The position numbers and the translations under genes were made by a program. This document shows, piece after piece, positions 1 through 13,600 of a DNA stretch of 64,000 nt. The stretch's first letter is position 1. Each line of letters starts with the position of its first letter. The notes beneath the pieces are model-generated. The model was not told the origin of the DNA and ran no database searches. It was given only the letters and a program-made list of their open reading frames with translations. This stretch comes from Gorsachius magnificus (Eukaryota > Chordata > Aves > Pelecaniformes > Ardeidae), in contig CM067109.1 in assembly GCA_034008185.1 (NCBI GenBank), forward strand, positions 29,854,885 to 29,918,884, read 5' to 3'.

Positions 1-31
1 ACCCTTTCTGTTCCTTGCTTCTCTGCTTTAG

Positions 32-174
32 TGTGAACAATCCCACCTAATGAGAGAGCACGAAGACGTGCAGGAACGGACAACACTTCGCTACGAGGAA
101 CGAATCACAGAGCTGCACAGCATCATTGCTGAATTAAATAAGAAAATTGATCGACTACAGGGAACAACAATAAG
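32..174 (+). CDS. MCC: MCC coding exon 1 of window (phase 0 start)
   Basis: Acceptor AG at 30-31 follows a pyrimidine-rich run, and the exon opens in phase 0 with Cys-Glu-Gln-Ser-His-Leu-Met. The donor GT is at 175-176 and leaves two bases (ag) of an Arg codon. It encodes window residues 1-47, a highly charged heptad-rich coiled coil containing [20 protein letters not shown] and [15 protein letters not shown]. The Met at 50 is internal: mammalian MCC has CEQSHL in front of it and this exon has the same, so it is not the start codon. The human sequence has Val where this one has Ile in ELHSIIAEL. The upstream exon with the initiator lies outside the window. Confidence 0.95.
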
Positions 175-3100
175 GTACAGCAACTTCCTGGAAATTCTGG
201 CCCAATGCAAGAATGGTGCAAAACATGGCATGAATTATACTCTTAAATATAATTCGATGATGACTTTAAGGTAGCTAGGCTTGTTATGGCTGGTACTGAG
301 TAGCTGCCCATAAAGGAGGTACGTGTTCTGCAGCGTATCATCCCAGGGCTCAGAAGTGCTACATTCTCTGTCAAAATCACACTTTGCAAAGCCTAATGAG
401 CACTGCAAAGAACTGCACTGTACCGTCTTAAGTATTCCTTTAGCATAACATACATGCCAGGGTACCAGATAAGTGATAGCAATGGTGGAAAAAGGAAGAT
501 GTAGCTACCTAGCCTGCACTTCTGCTTTTAACTTTATTTTCTGGCATCCTGTAGATCACCTAAACCAAATCACTTGTAGTGAGAAACATGGCTCAAATGG
601 ATTTCAGTAGGTTTTGCATCTACTTGTACTAGTATTTGTGACAAAACACATGGTACAAATCACGTTGTTGCCTGTCCTTGGAGCAGCAAAGCTTGGGGTA
701 TTACAGAAGGTCATTACCTCTTACTGTGTTAAAATAAACTTTACATCTGACAACAGGAAAACACTTTGGTTTTTCTTACTTGTTTTACCCATGTTCTCAA
801 CCCGGAGAAAGTTGGACTAGAACAAGGAAGGAGCTTCTTAAAGTTTAGCTTGCAAGGGTGCAACTGAACTACTAGTATCTATGGATTTGTTAATGAACAT
901 CAAATTAGATTTGATACTTTCGTAGGTAATATTGACATGGGCCTCTACCCATGTAGCACACTTTCAGTTTGCCTTGCTTATTAGCTCCAAGTTTTTTGAT
1001 AACTGCTTCGTTTGTTCTTCCGTGTAAACATTTCTACTAGCACAAGTTGTTACAACAGTGCTGTTACAACTACTCACTTAACCTTTCACGAAAATACTTA
1101 TATGCAAAAAGGTTTAGTGTGCCATAAATAAGAGAAGTATCATCACACGTTTATACCACTATAAAAGCAGTGATAGAACCACATTATGTTAATGTTATTT
1201 AAGAAGATAAATTCTGCTGACTCTTGAGCTAATCATAACTAGAGACGATAGTGGTGAGATTTTTCAGATAAGTATTTTCAAAACTGATAGTGCTTCTCTG
1301 AAAAAATCCCTGTGACTCCCTTGTTCATTCATCCTTGAAACCTTTGCAGACAAACTTCCCATTCATCTTGTTTCGAATCACCTTTCTTTTCAGCATGACA
1401 CTGGCTTCCCATCCCGCCCTCCTCTCTGGTAAAGCTCTACCAATTGAAAAGACTGATTGAAAAGCAAAATCTGAGAAGCATGAGAGCTGCATTGGTTTTG
1501 TTTTTTTTTTTTTCCTTGAATGGCAGAAGAACTCTGTGACATTTAAGAAAAATATTACATAGAATCCATAAAAATTGTTTGCTTGGAGTCCCTGTGGCAA
1601 GCTAAATGCCGAGTGGTGTTCAGTTACAAAATACTGGAATCGGGTGGATACTGTGAATGTTTAACCATGTCCATAAGCAAGTCAGCTGTGGCATGCACAG
1701 GGAGGTGAGGCATAAGAACTGACCTTGATGGGAAGTGCATGCTGCTTCTCGTGAAAAGTGGTTTTGCTGCTTCTTTGGGGGGGGTGCAGGCTTCTGAAGG
1801 TATCAGAGCAATACTGCTGCAACAGGTGCCGCACCACTGTCATGCCCCATCTGCTTGGTCTGATCGTATGAGAGCTCGTTTTGCTCAGGCAGCTAGGATG
1901 CCTCCTCTGTTTTTATTTGTTCTGGTTTTACTAGTAAGAACAAAAATGTTTATTAAGTTAGTGCATTTTTTTTATTTCCTTTAATGATTGGAATAGCCTG
2001 TTTTCTTTGTAGGGCCAATAATTTGGTGTCTGGGGAGCAGAGGAGTAATGTTCCTCCTAAAAATGGCAAGCAGAGGTAGAATTGGAGGGATTCCATAGTG
2101 TTTGTAAGGACAACTGAAAGAAGAAAAACTGATCCTGCCTGCTGTGACTTTCTGTAAATGCTCTCTGGGATCTACTTGCGTCACGCTTGAGAAGCTGTTC
2201 CATCCCACAGAGCAAGGGTGGTGCAACTGCTGTCCTTGCTGGGACAGGTGTGACTCACAGCACTCCACCCTTGGCTGTGGGGACTGCGAGCCTGGGAGCT
2301 GGAACAAAACCATCCAGGGGAAAGGGTTCTGGAAGCATGGCCCTGCTACAGCCTCGCCATTTATGCTTTCCCCTAAACCAGAACACAGAAGGGATTTTAG
2401 TTTTGGTTTGACTCTTGGGTACCTGCAAGTAATACTGAGTGGAGGCTTTACTTGTGCTATCGCAAAATTTAGGCTGTCTTTCTGGAAAGAGTTTTCTCGA
2501 GTTTACGTTAATTACATGACAGATAAATGTTTCCCAGTGCTGACACGGAGATTTTTCAGTATTTTCATGTATCATTTTTCGCCTTTAAAAATAAACGAAC
2601 ATGTAGCTTGATGCATTGCTGCTTTATAACATTCTTCATGGTGCTTTTCCAAAACCCCAAAATATTCTGGAAACAATTAGAAGAAACCAGAGTTTCAAGG
2701 AGGGTATTTGACTATCCTCCTCAAGCTGTATTATCTTTAAATTTGCAGCTCTTTGTTTGCATGTGAGTAATACCCTCAGAAAGTAAGCAGAAAGAGCGTT
2801 TAAATCTGAATAAGGTATTGCAACAGTTTGAGGAGTGTTGGCAGGCTGTATAAGCTAGTTAATATTCTCCATTCCGAGAAATTTTTCTCTCTTTGTTTTT
2901 TGGTCGGTTGTTTTTCTTTTTCCCTTTCAATGTCAAGGGTTTTACACAGTTTGAAGTGTAATGGCTTTTTCTCATGTGGTTTAGTAATGCCAGCTCTAGA
3001 AGAGAGCTTAAGTCACACAGCAAAGCATGTGCCTCTTCCCAGGTATATCTGATATGCTGATCTTAGTAATCTTACAGGAGTATTTTTAGAAGTTTCAAGA

Positions 3101-6100
3101 ATTGTTCTAGGTTTGCTAGCCATTTCTTGGGTACAAGTTCCATGTGTGTGGCCACATGAAGTTAGCTCCTGCTCTTGCACTACGTTCTTTCAGCATTCCC
3201 TGAGGAAAATGAGGTCACCCTGGTTGTGGGAGCAAGCCAACATTCATCTGCAATTGTCTCATCTCCCTGCTGCTGCTCTGGACATCCCAGCTGGTTTGGA
3301 AGCCCAACCTCACCAAAAAAAAAAAGCTGAAATACAGCTGTAACTGATTTGATATTAAGGCTAAAAAGAGAGTTGCTTATACTTATACTGTGCAAGTAGA
3401 TGAACCTCTTGCTTGCCGAGTTCTCTTACGTGTGATGGTGCAGAATTTACCCACTCCCAGCTCAAGAAGGTAGCAATTTGGAAGCAAAAAGACACTAAAG
3501 AAGTGGCCCACTAGGATAAGGGTGCTTTTTTTATTTGAGCAGGCTGGAGGCATAAACCTTGGCTCTGTCTTTTCTTGGAGAACTACAAATTTGTGACAGT
3601 GTCTTACTGTTCTTGTCTACATTATTGGGGAGAGAGTGGGAGAAGGTGGCTATAGTATTTTGCTTAAGTTCATTGTAAAACTCAAGTCACAGGCTTTCGT
3701 CAAACTCCGCAAGACTTTTGGGCAGAAAAACCTATGATGACTGTGCAGAGCACGTGTTGTCAGCTTCTTTAAGAGTGGACAGGTTTCACTGAGTGGCACT
3801 AATTTGGGATTCCTGTTAGCATGTCAGATGGATGCCGGTGGAAGTGTTACCCCTGCTTCTGTTGTTTCAATCTGTAGCAGACAAATTTTTTGCACTGCAA
3901 AGGTTCTCTGTCTTTTGACAAGGTATATGCCTACTCCCACTTTCTCTCCAAGTGTGTATGACTTAAAAGACAGCAAAGCCAATCACATGGATCTTACCAA
4001 TTGTAGTCATATTGTAAATACTTGGACAGCAAGAATACACCCCATAACCCTGAAGCACAGAAAGGATTTACAAATTACACAGTAGTGTACTAAAAGGGAA
4101 TTATGTCTGTGTTAAAGGTGGATGTTCCTGACTTCAGAAGCTTTTAGTATTGCCTTAGATTCCTTCAAACTAAACTCTTTTTTTCTTAATCATGTCTTTG
4201 GCTGGCAAAATCTTGGTTTTGCAGAAACAACTTCGGCCTATGACTTGACAGTCTTTCTTAGATGGAGGTTCAGCAAAAGGAAAAAGGAAGAGATCAGATT
4301 GCTTTTAGTTCTAAACCAGTGGCTGTTCAGGTACACCTGTGCAACTCTAAATATAATATGCAACTTTAACAATATCATACAGAAGTATACTCCGTTGAAT
4401 ATTGGTGCCTGCTAAGGATTATTTGAAACTTTGTCAAGAAGCTTGTAACCCACTGCTATAACACTACTTAGAACCATAGAATCATAGAATCGTTTAGGTT
4501 GGAAAAGACCTTTAAGATCAAGTCCAACTGTTAACCTTACCCTGACATCCCACCACTAAACCATGTCCCTAAGCACCTCATCTACCCTTCTTTTAAATAC
4601 CTCCAGGGATGAGGACTCCACCACCTCCTTGGGCAGCCCATTCCAGAGCCTGACAACCCTCTCGGTGAAGACGTTTTTCCTAATGTCCAACCTAAACCTG
4701 CCCTGGCGCAACTTCAGACCATTTCCCCTCGTCCTATTGTCTGTTACCAGGGAGAAGAGGCCGACCCCCACATCGCTACCCCCTCAGTTGTAGAGGGCAA
4801 TAAGGTCTCCCCTCAGCCTCCTCTTCTCCAGACTGAACAGCCCCAGCTCCCTCAGCCTCTCCTCCTAAGACTTGTGCTCCAGACCCCTCACCAGCTTTGT
4901 GGCTCTCCTCTGGACATGTTCCAGCAATGCAACGTCTTTCCTGTAGTGAGGGGCCCAAAACTGAACGCAGGATTCAAGGTGCAGCCTCACCAGTGCCGAG
5001 TACAGGGGCACGATCACTTCCCTGCTCCTGCTGGTCACACTATTCCTGATACAGGCCAGGATGCCATTGGCCTTCTTGGCCACCTGGGCACACTGCTGGC
5101 TCATATTCAGGCGGCTGTCAATCAGTACCCCCAGGTCTCTCTCTGCCAGGCAGCTTTCCAGCCACTCTGCCCCACACCTGTAGTGTTGCATGGGGTTGTT
5201 GTGACCCAAGTGCAGGACCTGGCACTTGGCCTTGTTGAACCTCAGAGAGTTGGCCTCGTCCCATCGATCCAGCCTGTCCAGGTCCCTCTGCAGAGCCCTC
5301 CTCCCCTCGAGCAGATCGACACTCCCACCCAGTTTGGTGTCATCTGCAAACTTACTGAGGGTTCACTCGATCCCCTTGTCCAGGTTGTTGATAAAGATAT
5401 TAAACAAGACTGGCTCCAGAACTGAACCCTGGGGGATACTGCTTGTAACTGGTTGCCAACTGGATTTAACTCTGTTGACCACAACGGAGCCGCCGTGAGC
5501 TGGTCTAAGCCATGAGCCGCCAGCTTCTCTAAGAGAATGGTGTGGGAATTTGTTCAGACTTACAGCTTTTAATCTGAAATATATTCAGGATGTAGATTGT
5601 GCTGGAGTTAATGAGGAAGAAGGAGAGTGAATAGGCTACCTCATCACAAGAAGTAACACATGGCATTTATAGTCATATTTACACAATGACCTGGAGGTCT
5701 GATTCTAGCTTTTAAATATGCGCTAGGTGGAAGCTATCTGGATTCAATTCAAATGGTAGCGTGGTTGTGATTGCGTTGGCTTCAGCACACAATGCCGAGC
5801 CCCACCTGCCTTCAGTGATTAATTCCCTTGTTGTCTCAAGTGTGTCGCTATTTGTTCACAAGCGAACTACTTCAGAGGGACCTCAAGTGTGTATACACAG
5901 GGAGCAATCTCTGGGTTGCAGTGCACATATACCTGTAGTATTTCCTATCTGAAGGTCTTACAATGCTTCAAAAATAGTTGTTCAAGTAAAATGAAAATTG
6001 ATAAACTGCTCGCACCTGAAGTGTGAAACTATGCGCTGCTTGTGGCCAGGAAGAGAATGTGTACCTTGCCAGAGTCCTGGCAGAACTCATCAGTGGTGTG

Positions 6101-9100
6101 AAAGGATGCTGAAAGTGTGCCATTTTGCTCACTATTTGATCAAGTTTTTCTTGGTGTCTGTGCAGCAGTTGTGATCCTTGGTTGCACCCCAATGTGAGGC
6201 AAGCAATAAGTGCAGACATAGCTGTAAACCACACTTTTTTTCCTCCAGCACTGATTCCAGGGCACTCTGCATTTAGAACAGCTTGATCTGATCTTAACTG
6301 CCTCTGACTCACTGTGACATTCCAGCAACTGGGAACCACCAGGGCCCATAGGAGAACCGACACCTGCTTTCTCCAGCGAGGCCCTAGGTGGTGGCAGCAA
6401 CAGGGCAGTCATAATGCTTCCACCTTCTGGGTGGTGTGGCAGGAGTTCAGTGCCTCATCGTCATCAGCTGTTGAGCGCCTTGCGTTTCCAAAGCCACTGG
6501 AGGGTCTTCTCCTGTTTTGGGGAAAGGGGTGTCTCAAATAGTATCTTCTGTTACTACCAACTTCAGTTGTAAAGACAGAATTTATATTTGTGGTGCATCA
6601 CTCCCCTCGAATTCCCCCTTTGTGTTTTTTAGCCTCTGTCTGCCCCATATGAGACTGGTGGTGGAGAGACTGACTGACCTTGCTGTCACTTTACCAGAAA
6701 TGGATTTCTGATCTTCCTGATCAGGTCTTAGAAGCATTAGATCATTCAGAAACTGACTTTTGGCTTGAGACATCGGAAGGGTGTCAGTCCTGCTGTGTGA
6801 TGTACTTTTCACCTGCCCCAAGGTACTGAGGGTGCTTAAACTGAAGAAACAGGACTAGTGCTAGCTAGATGAAGCTAGAAAGCAGAAAATCTGTGAAACA
6901 AGAGCTGAAAGAAGAGTGGTGAGAAATCATTATTGTGTGTGGATTGTTTTATTATCAATACAGCCTCCTGTCCATTTGCAGAGGTAATGTGGGTTTTTAA
7001 AATGTAGGACTAATTGTTTCATAAATGAAAAAATGAGTTACCTTTGGATCAAAAAAAATGCAGCTGTTTGAGTGCTTGGTAATTGTTTTTGTCTAAAGCT
7101 AATTACTACTGGCTTGTGCTGTGGCTAATAATAAAACAAGTTCATGGAACATTAACTCACACTTATGTGTCTTCATTACACTGTTTTAATTCCTGCTATT
7201 CATGATTTAGTTCTCACACTTTCTTAAACGTGTATTGCGTGGTACCTTAAAGACCTTTCTTTGATCTAAATCTCAATTTTAACCAGCTGACCTGCATTTT
7301 TGTGTAATAGTAGTCACTAAGTGCTTCTGATAAAGTCAGATGTTCTTTGCACTGAAGGAAATGTTAAGGGGTAGAAGAGCACAATAGTTCCTGTAGAAAT
7401 TACATCTCAGTACCTTGGGAAACCCTGCTTGGTGAGCAAGCTGAAATTCCTTTTTTGAGTTGGCCTAGTTCATAAGTTGTCACCTCTGCTACTTCGATAA
7501 CAGACTTTACTTCTGTCATTGTTCCCTGTATGTATGGGCCATCTTCTCTGCTATTTTGCCTGGCAAATGCAGACACTCCTTCAGGGTAAATCGTGCAGTA
7601 TTTCTGCAAGAAACAGTCATCACCATCCAGCATACATACAGCATACTTAACATTACAGGTGCCCCTCCCAGATGCAGATCCCCAGATAGCTCTTTGCTAT
7701 TTCTTATTGTTTCCAAATCCAGACAGTTCCATTCTCACACTTTTCTGCTGAATCTGCAGCAAAACGAATCTCTGCATTTATTTAGCATGTAACAAAATGA
7801 TGTCTGTTTGCTTACTTATCAGAGTGGCTCTGCACCTGCATAAGCTGGTGTTTTTCTCATGTTTAAAATATATACTTTAATGTCAAAACAGTCACTATGG
7901 AAGTAAAAAAAAAAAGAAAAAGCTGAATCAGCAAGTGGATCAAAAGAAAAGATGTTTACAAATGTTCTCAGGCCATTATTCATTTACTTATCTTCTTTCC
8001 CAGTGCTTTGAACTCTTTGTGTGGAGACAGGAGGGAAAAGCCCTAATTTTTTAAGCTCATTAGCTTTAGCTAAATTGTTCAGTGTCCTCAATTATTTTGG
8101 TAGAACCAGCTTGACAAATAAGCTAAAACCTAGGTAATTGAGGCTTTTTATTTTCTACTAACTCCAGCAGTTCAGCGCTGTGCTCACATATCTGTTCTCT
8201 TCCTTTTCAGAAGAGAAAATTAAAAACCTAGCCGTCCCCAGCAGCATTTTGATACTCATACCCAAGTATGTTCATGTGCATGCTTGCTTTGCACACAAGC
8301 TGATGGCTTCCTTGAACTGAGAAAGAGACCAAAATTGATTATTGCTAATCCACTTTGGGATCAAAAGCCACTTGTGCTGATTAAGATTGTCAGCTGTGGA
8401 GTTATTGCAGAGCAGTGCATGTCCTTCCTGCACACATCCTTGCTTTCACTCAGTTCCACCCATTGTTTCCTTGTACAGTGGTCTGGAGTAATAATGAAAT
8501 TGGGAATAAAGAAATGGAAACCAGGCACTGGCTGCTGCAAGTGCGTATTATGGGCATAGCACAGTGGCTTTGTGGTGAAGGGTTTAAACTCTACTTGCTG
8601 GACAAAACACTCACACTTGTGTGGATTGTAGCCTGTGGCTCGGCTTACAGGTCTGAAATAAGTGTTGCAGAGATACATATTTCCTCAGAAAATTTTATTT
8701 CTGCCTTTGCTCTCTCTCCCAGGGAGGAAGATGAGTATTCAGAGCTGCGGTCAGAGCTCAGCCAAAGCCAGCATGAGGTTAACGAAGACTCACGCAGCAT
8801 GGACCAGAATTCTGTTTCAGTACCAGAGAATCAGTCCACCATGGTCACCGCGGACGTGGGTGAGTTATGCTTCTTAGTAGACACCATGCTTTCTCACAGC
8901 AGAAAGGCATCATAGCCTTTGAAATGCAAATCCCAACGTTTGGTGAGGAAATAAATGAACCTAGGCTGTGTTAGTCACAACAAATGCTGATCTTCTCCAC
9001 GACTAAGAACTTGAATGTGAAGTAACCTCTGCCTTGATGTAGAATAGCTATGGAGTCTAAAATGGAATGACTGTTCAGGGGAGCTCATGACTTTTGGGAA

Positions 9101-10636
9101 AGAAGAGGGGGGAAAAAGCGATTCACATACCTTACATGTGCCTGTAAAGTAGTCTAACCCTGGAAAAGGATTGCAGACAGAGTAAAAGCTAGGGGAAGAA
9201 ACATGGGGAATGGAACTGTCTGTCCAGTTCTTTTACAGCCTAATTGTAAAGGATGTCTGTGCTTTTTGAAAATTGTGAACCTTTTTAAAGTATGTGATAG
9301 GGATTTAGACAAGGATAAATCTGACACCAGACGTTCAAATACAGTGCAAGGAGGGAGCGCCTCCAGACAGTCCGTAACTGTTTTTTTCTGGTTAAGAACT
9401 AAGAGGGCAAGCATCTTTCCTTCAGAATTTAATCTATTTTGTCATCCAAGCACAATTACTGATCATTTGAAGGACATCTAAGGATGGAATAATTACTCCA
9501 TAAAGTTTGCAATATAAGCATGAGCAGATACTAGGCCTTCAGTATGATAACGTTTTCTTTGGGCACAATTGCTGAGCGCCGTAGCTGTAGACTAGCAGAA
9601 GTCTGGTGTAATCCTCACTGTAACTGATTTCCAGAATTCTCTTCAGAATACTATTTCTCTGAATGTATGTTTAAAACCAACTAGTTGGTCTTCATTTTCT
9701 TGCCTAGGTAAACTAGCTGGGTGCCTGGGAGCTTCTGTCGGTGATACTGTACGTGAGCAGTGTTTTAGGAAATAATTGAAATACCAGTCTTCAGCCCTGT
9801 TGCAGAACTTGTGATCTTTAAATATTAAACTGTTAACTCTGCATGAGGCTTTGAGGTTATAGTGCAACATGCAATGTTTGCTTCCATACATAAGAAACCA
9901 TATTAAAACAGTTTCTACTTGTTTGGAATGGTGTATTTCATTGTTGAGAACTTTTTGCTGTTTTTTCCATTATAGTGCCTTTTAGAGGAATGGACCTGAG
10001 AGTAGGCTGACTTTTGGGCATAGTATTCATTACCCTCAAGTGGAGTGTAATAATGTAGAAAACATGTTGATATAGTAAGCAACCATATACAAGAGAGCAC
10101 ATTTGTATTTCAGTGTCTTTAATTTCTAGAACAACGTTAATAATAATGTAAACATGAAATTGAAAGTATACTTGACAAAATATTGTATGGAGTCAAGATA
10201 TTTTTGTAGAAGTTTATATTCTTAAAAAATGAATGGTTTTACTTTCAAAAGTTAATGCTTATTAAGTTTTTACTTGAATAGATTCTAACATCAGGACTTT
10301 TTTCCTTTAATTTTCTTTCCTTTTTTTTTCCCTTTTGACAAAAAACTCAAACTAATTTACTTTTCAGAATTTATTTTTGGGTTAGGGCTTTGTTTTGTTA
10401 GGGATTTGGTTTTGTTCTTCATGGGGTGGAGCTGAAGCAGGGTTTGTGTACATTAACAGCAAGTTATCCATTTAAGTTTCTGCTAACAGTGGGAAACGTG
10501 GCGATAATATGAAATACAGCCACAAACAAAATAAGAATGTTAACTCTAGGGATTCTTGCATTTTTTCCATGTTTTCCTTCTATACATAGACTCTCTCCTT
10601 TTTGGGTTTTGTTTCCATATTCCTGTGAAAATAAGT

Positions 10637-10667
<31 letters not shown>

Positions 10668-13600
10668 CATAAATATGTGTATATTTTTTATCTTTCTAGC
10701 TATAGATATATAAGAATAAAAAAATCGTGACCTAATAACCATTTGCATGACTTTATTTACTGCTCTAATGGAATGAGCATCACTGACTTATAAAAACGGT
10801 AATACGTCATGATATACCAATGCATGTGGATATGCTGTTCTATTGCTGCAGGCAATAAAACACCAAGAGCTAAAACTATGAACGCTCTCCAGTATGTCTT
10901 GCAGAGATGGTGATCAGGTTGTATTGGTTTTGTGTGAGAAATGGTGTTCTCATTATTGTAAACCATTATTTTCTGGGAAAAATGTTGTAGGAACAAACCT
11001 CAGCATACAAGGTCTTGTGAAAGATGTTTAAATGGACAAAGCGTCTGGTATAGAAGATGTTATGGAAACAAGTAAATTCGAGTAAACAAAATGGGGATTT
11101 TTACAATTAAGCATCCTGCATGGTATATGCTGCTCACAAGTGGGTGTTATTGTAAAGGAATTTTTGGTATTACTACAACAGATGGGTGGCTGCTAGTCAG
11201 GAACTAGTGAATATGACTGCAAGAGTAAAGATTAGAGTGTGTTGCCCACTCGCATTTTTCATACAATCCTGTGACATCATTCTAAACTCTTCTTTTTGTT
11301 CAGCAATAGGTTCACGTGCATTAGGCTGTGGAGTTACGCTTGTGGTAATGAGTTCACAGTGTTTTACTTTCTGATCATCTCATCCCTTCATCCAACGGCT
11401 TTCAGTCTTCTCTTGCACCGAGAGATTTGAAGGCAGCCTACAATAATCTGGTGTCTCCTGTCTGTTGAATTTCAGGCCCAGTTCAATGCCACATGGCTCT
11501 AGTCCCCTGTAAGAACCACAGCTATGAGGCTACTAGGGAATTCTGACCATGATGAAATGCTTGCAGCAGTACTATAGAAGTAACACCCCCCAGCAAGAAT
11601 GCCTGATGCTGTTTTTAGTCAGGTATAGGAGCTGCCAGTGCACTGCTGTCTCATAGTGCTCCACTTGTGTGCTCTACAGTTGGTGGTTACTGCAAACTCT
11701 TAACTAGTAAGCCAGAAATACTAATTAGCACACCCAAGAGATGGCACGAGGCTGAATTCTACCACATGTCCGCCTTGGGAACTGCCACTGTCTGTTGCCA
11801 GACATGAGCCTAAGAAAAAGGAAAATAATTTATGAAGCGAGCTAGCAAGGAACTGAGACCCACTTGTTTTCATGGAAATGGAGGATGCTGTGGCAGTGCC
11901 CAAGGCACTAGAAGAGCTTTGCCTAAAGACAGAAAAGGAAGCAATCATCTGCTGCATTTTATAATTAAAATAGTGTTGTTGTTTGTGCTGCTAAGATGGT
12001 TGTAGTCTGGAACATAGCAAAGACAAGGTGTGTTGTTATGATCCCTGAATATTCTGCAGTTGCATTTGAAGAAGAAACAGCTATAAAAATGAAACATAGG
12101 CTCTAAGATAGTCGGTAGGGTTCATTTCTGTATAAACACCAGGATTTTTAAAATTGGGCAGTGCTTACGTACAGCCACAAAAATTCCTCTGAAAAAATGT
12201 CAGGTCATAATGTCAGTGAATGTACCAGGCAGAAAAAATGTTGAATTTGCAGAGAAAAACCTTTGAGGATAATAAAATCAGGATAATGGGCCCTCAATGG
12301 CAAAAAGAATAACAAAAAAAGAAATGGCATAGTATATGAATATGTGGTGTCTTGAAATGTTATCCTTCAGAAAAGAGAGGTTTCTGAAGAAAGAATGACC
12401 ACTTCAGAGAAGTGGGGGGACTTTTATTTGTCAGATGGGAGGTCACTCATGATTTCACTTGGCATGGTTATGGCATTTAAGCCTATCAGTTGGCAGGGAA
12501 AATGTGGCCGATTGCGAGGACTTCCCTTGAGCAGTATCAGTCCCAGCTGTTCTGCAACAGGCACTTCCTGGGCTAGAGTTTGTTTTTTCACTAAGTCACT
12601 AATTGTTGCACTATTTGTTTTGTTTTGCTTTCTTTTAGATAACTGTAGCGACTTGAATTCAGAACTGCAAAGAGTGCTGACAGGTCTGGAAAATGTTGTC
12701 TGCGGGAGGAAGAAAAGCAGCTGCAGTTTGTCGGTGGCAGAAGTGGATCGGCACATTGAACAACTCACTACTGCCAGCGAACATTGTGATTTAGCCATTA
12801 AGGTAATGGTAACATTAGGTTCTAAATGCAGGCCGTACATTGCCTGAGATATCTGATCCCATTCTGTAGTAACAGCACTTTGCTTCCAAAGGTGTCAAAG
12901 TACTTCACAGAAATCAGCTCAGGCTCAGGGTGTGTGTTGGGTAAGCAGCAGTACACCTTTTCTACACTGAATTCTCTCCAACTACAGGAGGAGCTACTAA
13001 CAGACTTTTGATCTCAAATCAGAAATGTATTTGTCTTGCGCTCATTCCAGCGATAACAGGAACGGGGACACTCAGTAGTTAATTTACTTCCTGAAGGTTA
13101 TCCAGCAAAAAAGTTGTTGCTTGCCCAAGGTCACACAGCTTGTCATTGACCGGTAACCGAAAGCACAATATGTAATACTTGCTGAAATTTGAAGATAAAA
13201 TACCAGAAACTATGCGTAAGTTGTGACTTTGCTGTCTTAAAATATGAAGCTGGTATTGAACACAAAGCATGTGTAGTATATTCATTTTAATTACACAAGC
13301 TAGGCACAGGAACAAATAATTCAGCTGATACTTGTATGACTTAGTTTTGTGGTGCATGTAACAGAAGGAGAGGGATGCCTGGCAGCACATGTAATGAAGG
13401 GATTACAATTCAGAACCTGAAAGCGAGGGAACTGTAGAGTATCTTACTACGTACAGGGAAAGAGCTGAACAAGTGTTTATGTCAGATGGAGAGGCATCAG
13501 TGACTCGTACATATAAGAACAAATACATTGACAGGAGGTCTGTGACCATTCTAGATGGCTTACACAGCCCTTTGGCATAATGCTGGGAAAGGTCGCCTCT

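Noticed and set aside
50..52. ATG at 50 as MCC start codon
   Set aside because: The exon opens 18 bases earlier with codons matching the mammalian protein and behind a proper acceptor, so this Met is internal.
4874..5425. 183-codon + strand frame
   Set aside because: It is the reverse-strand shadow of the CR1 copy A coding region.
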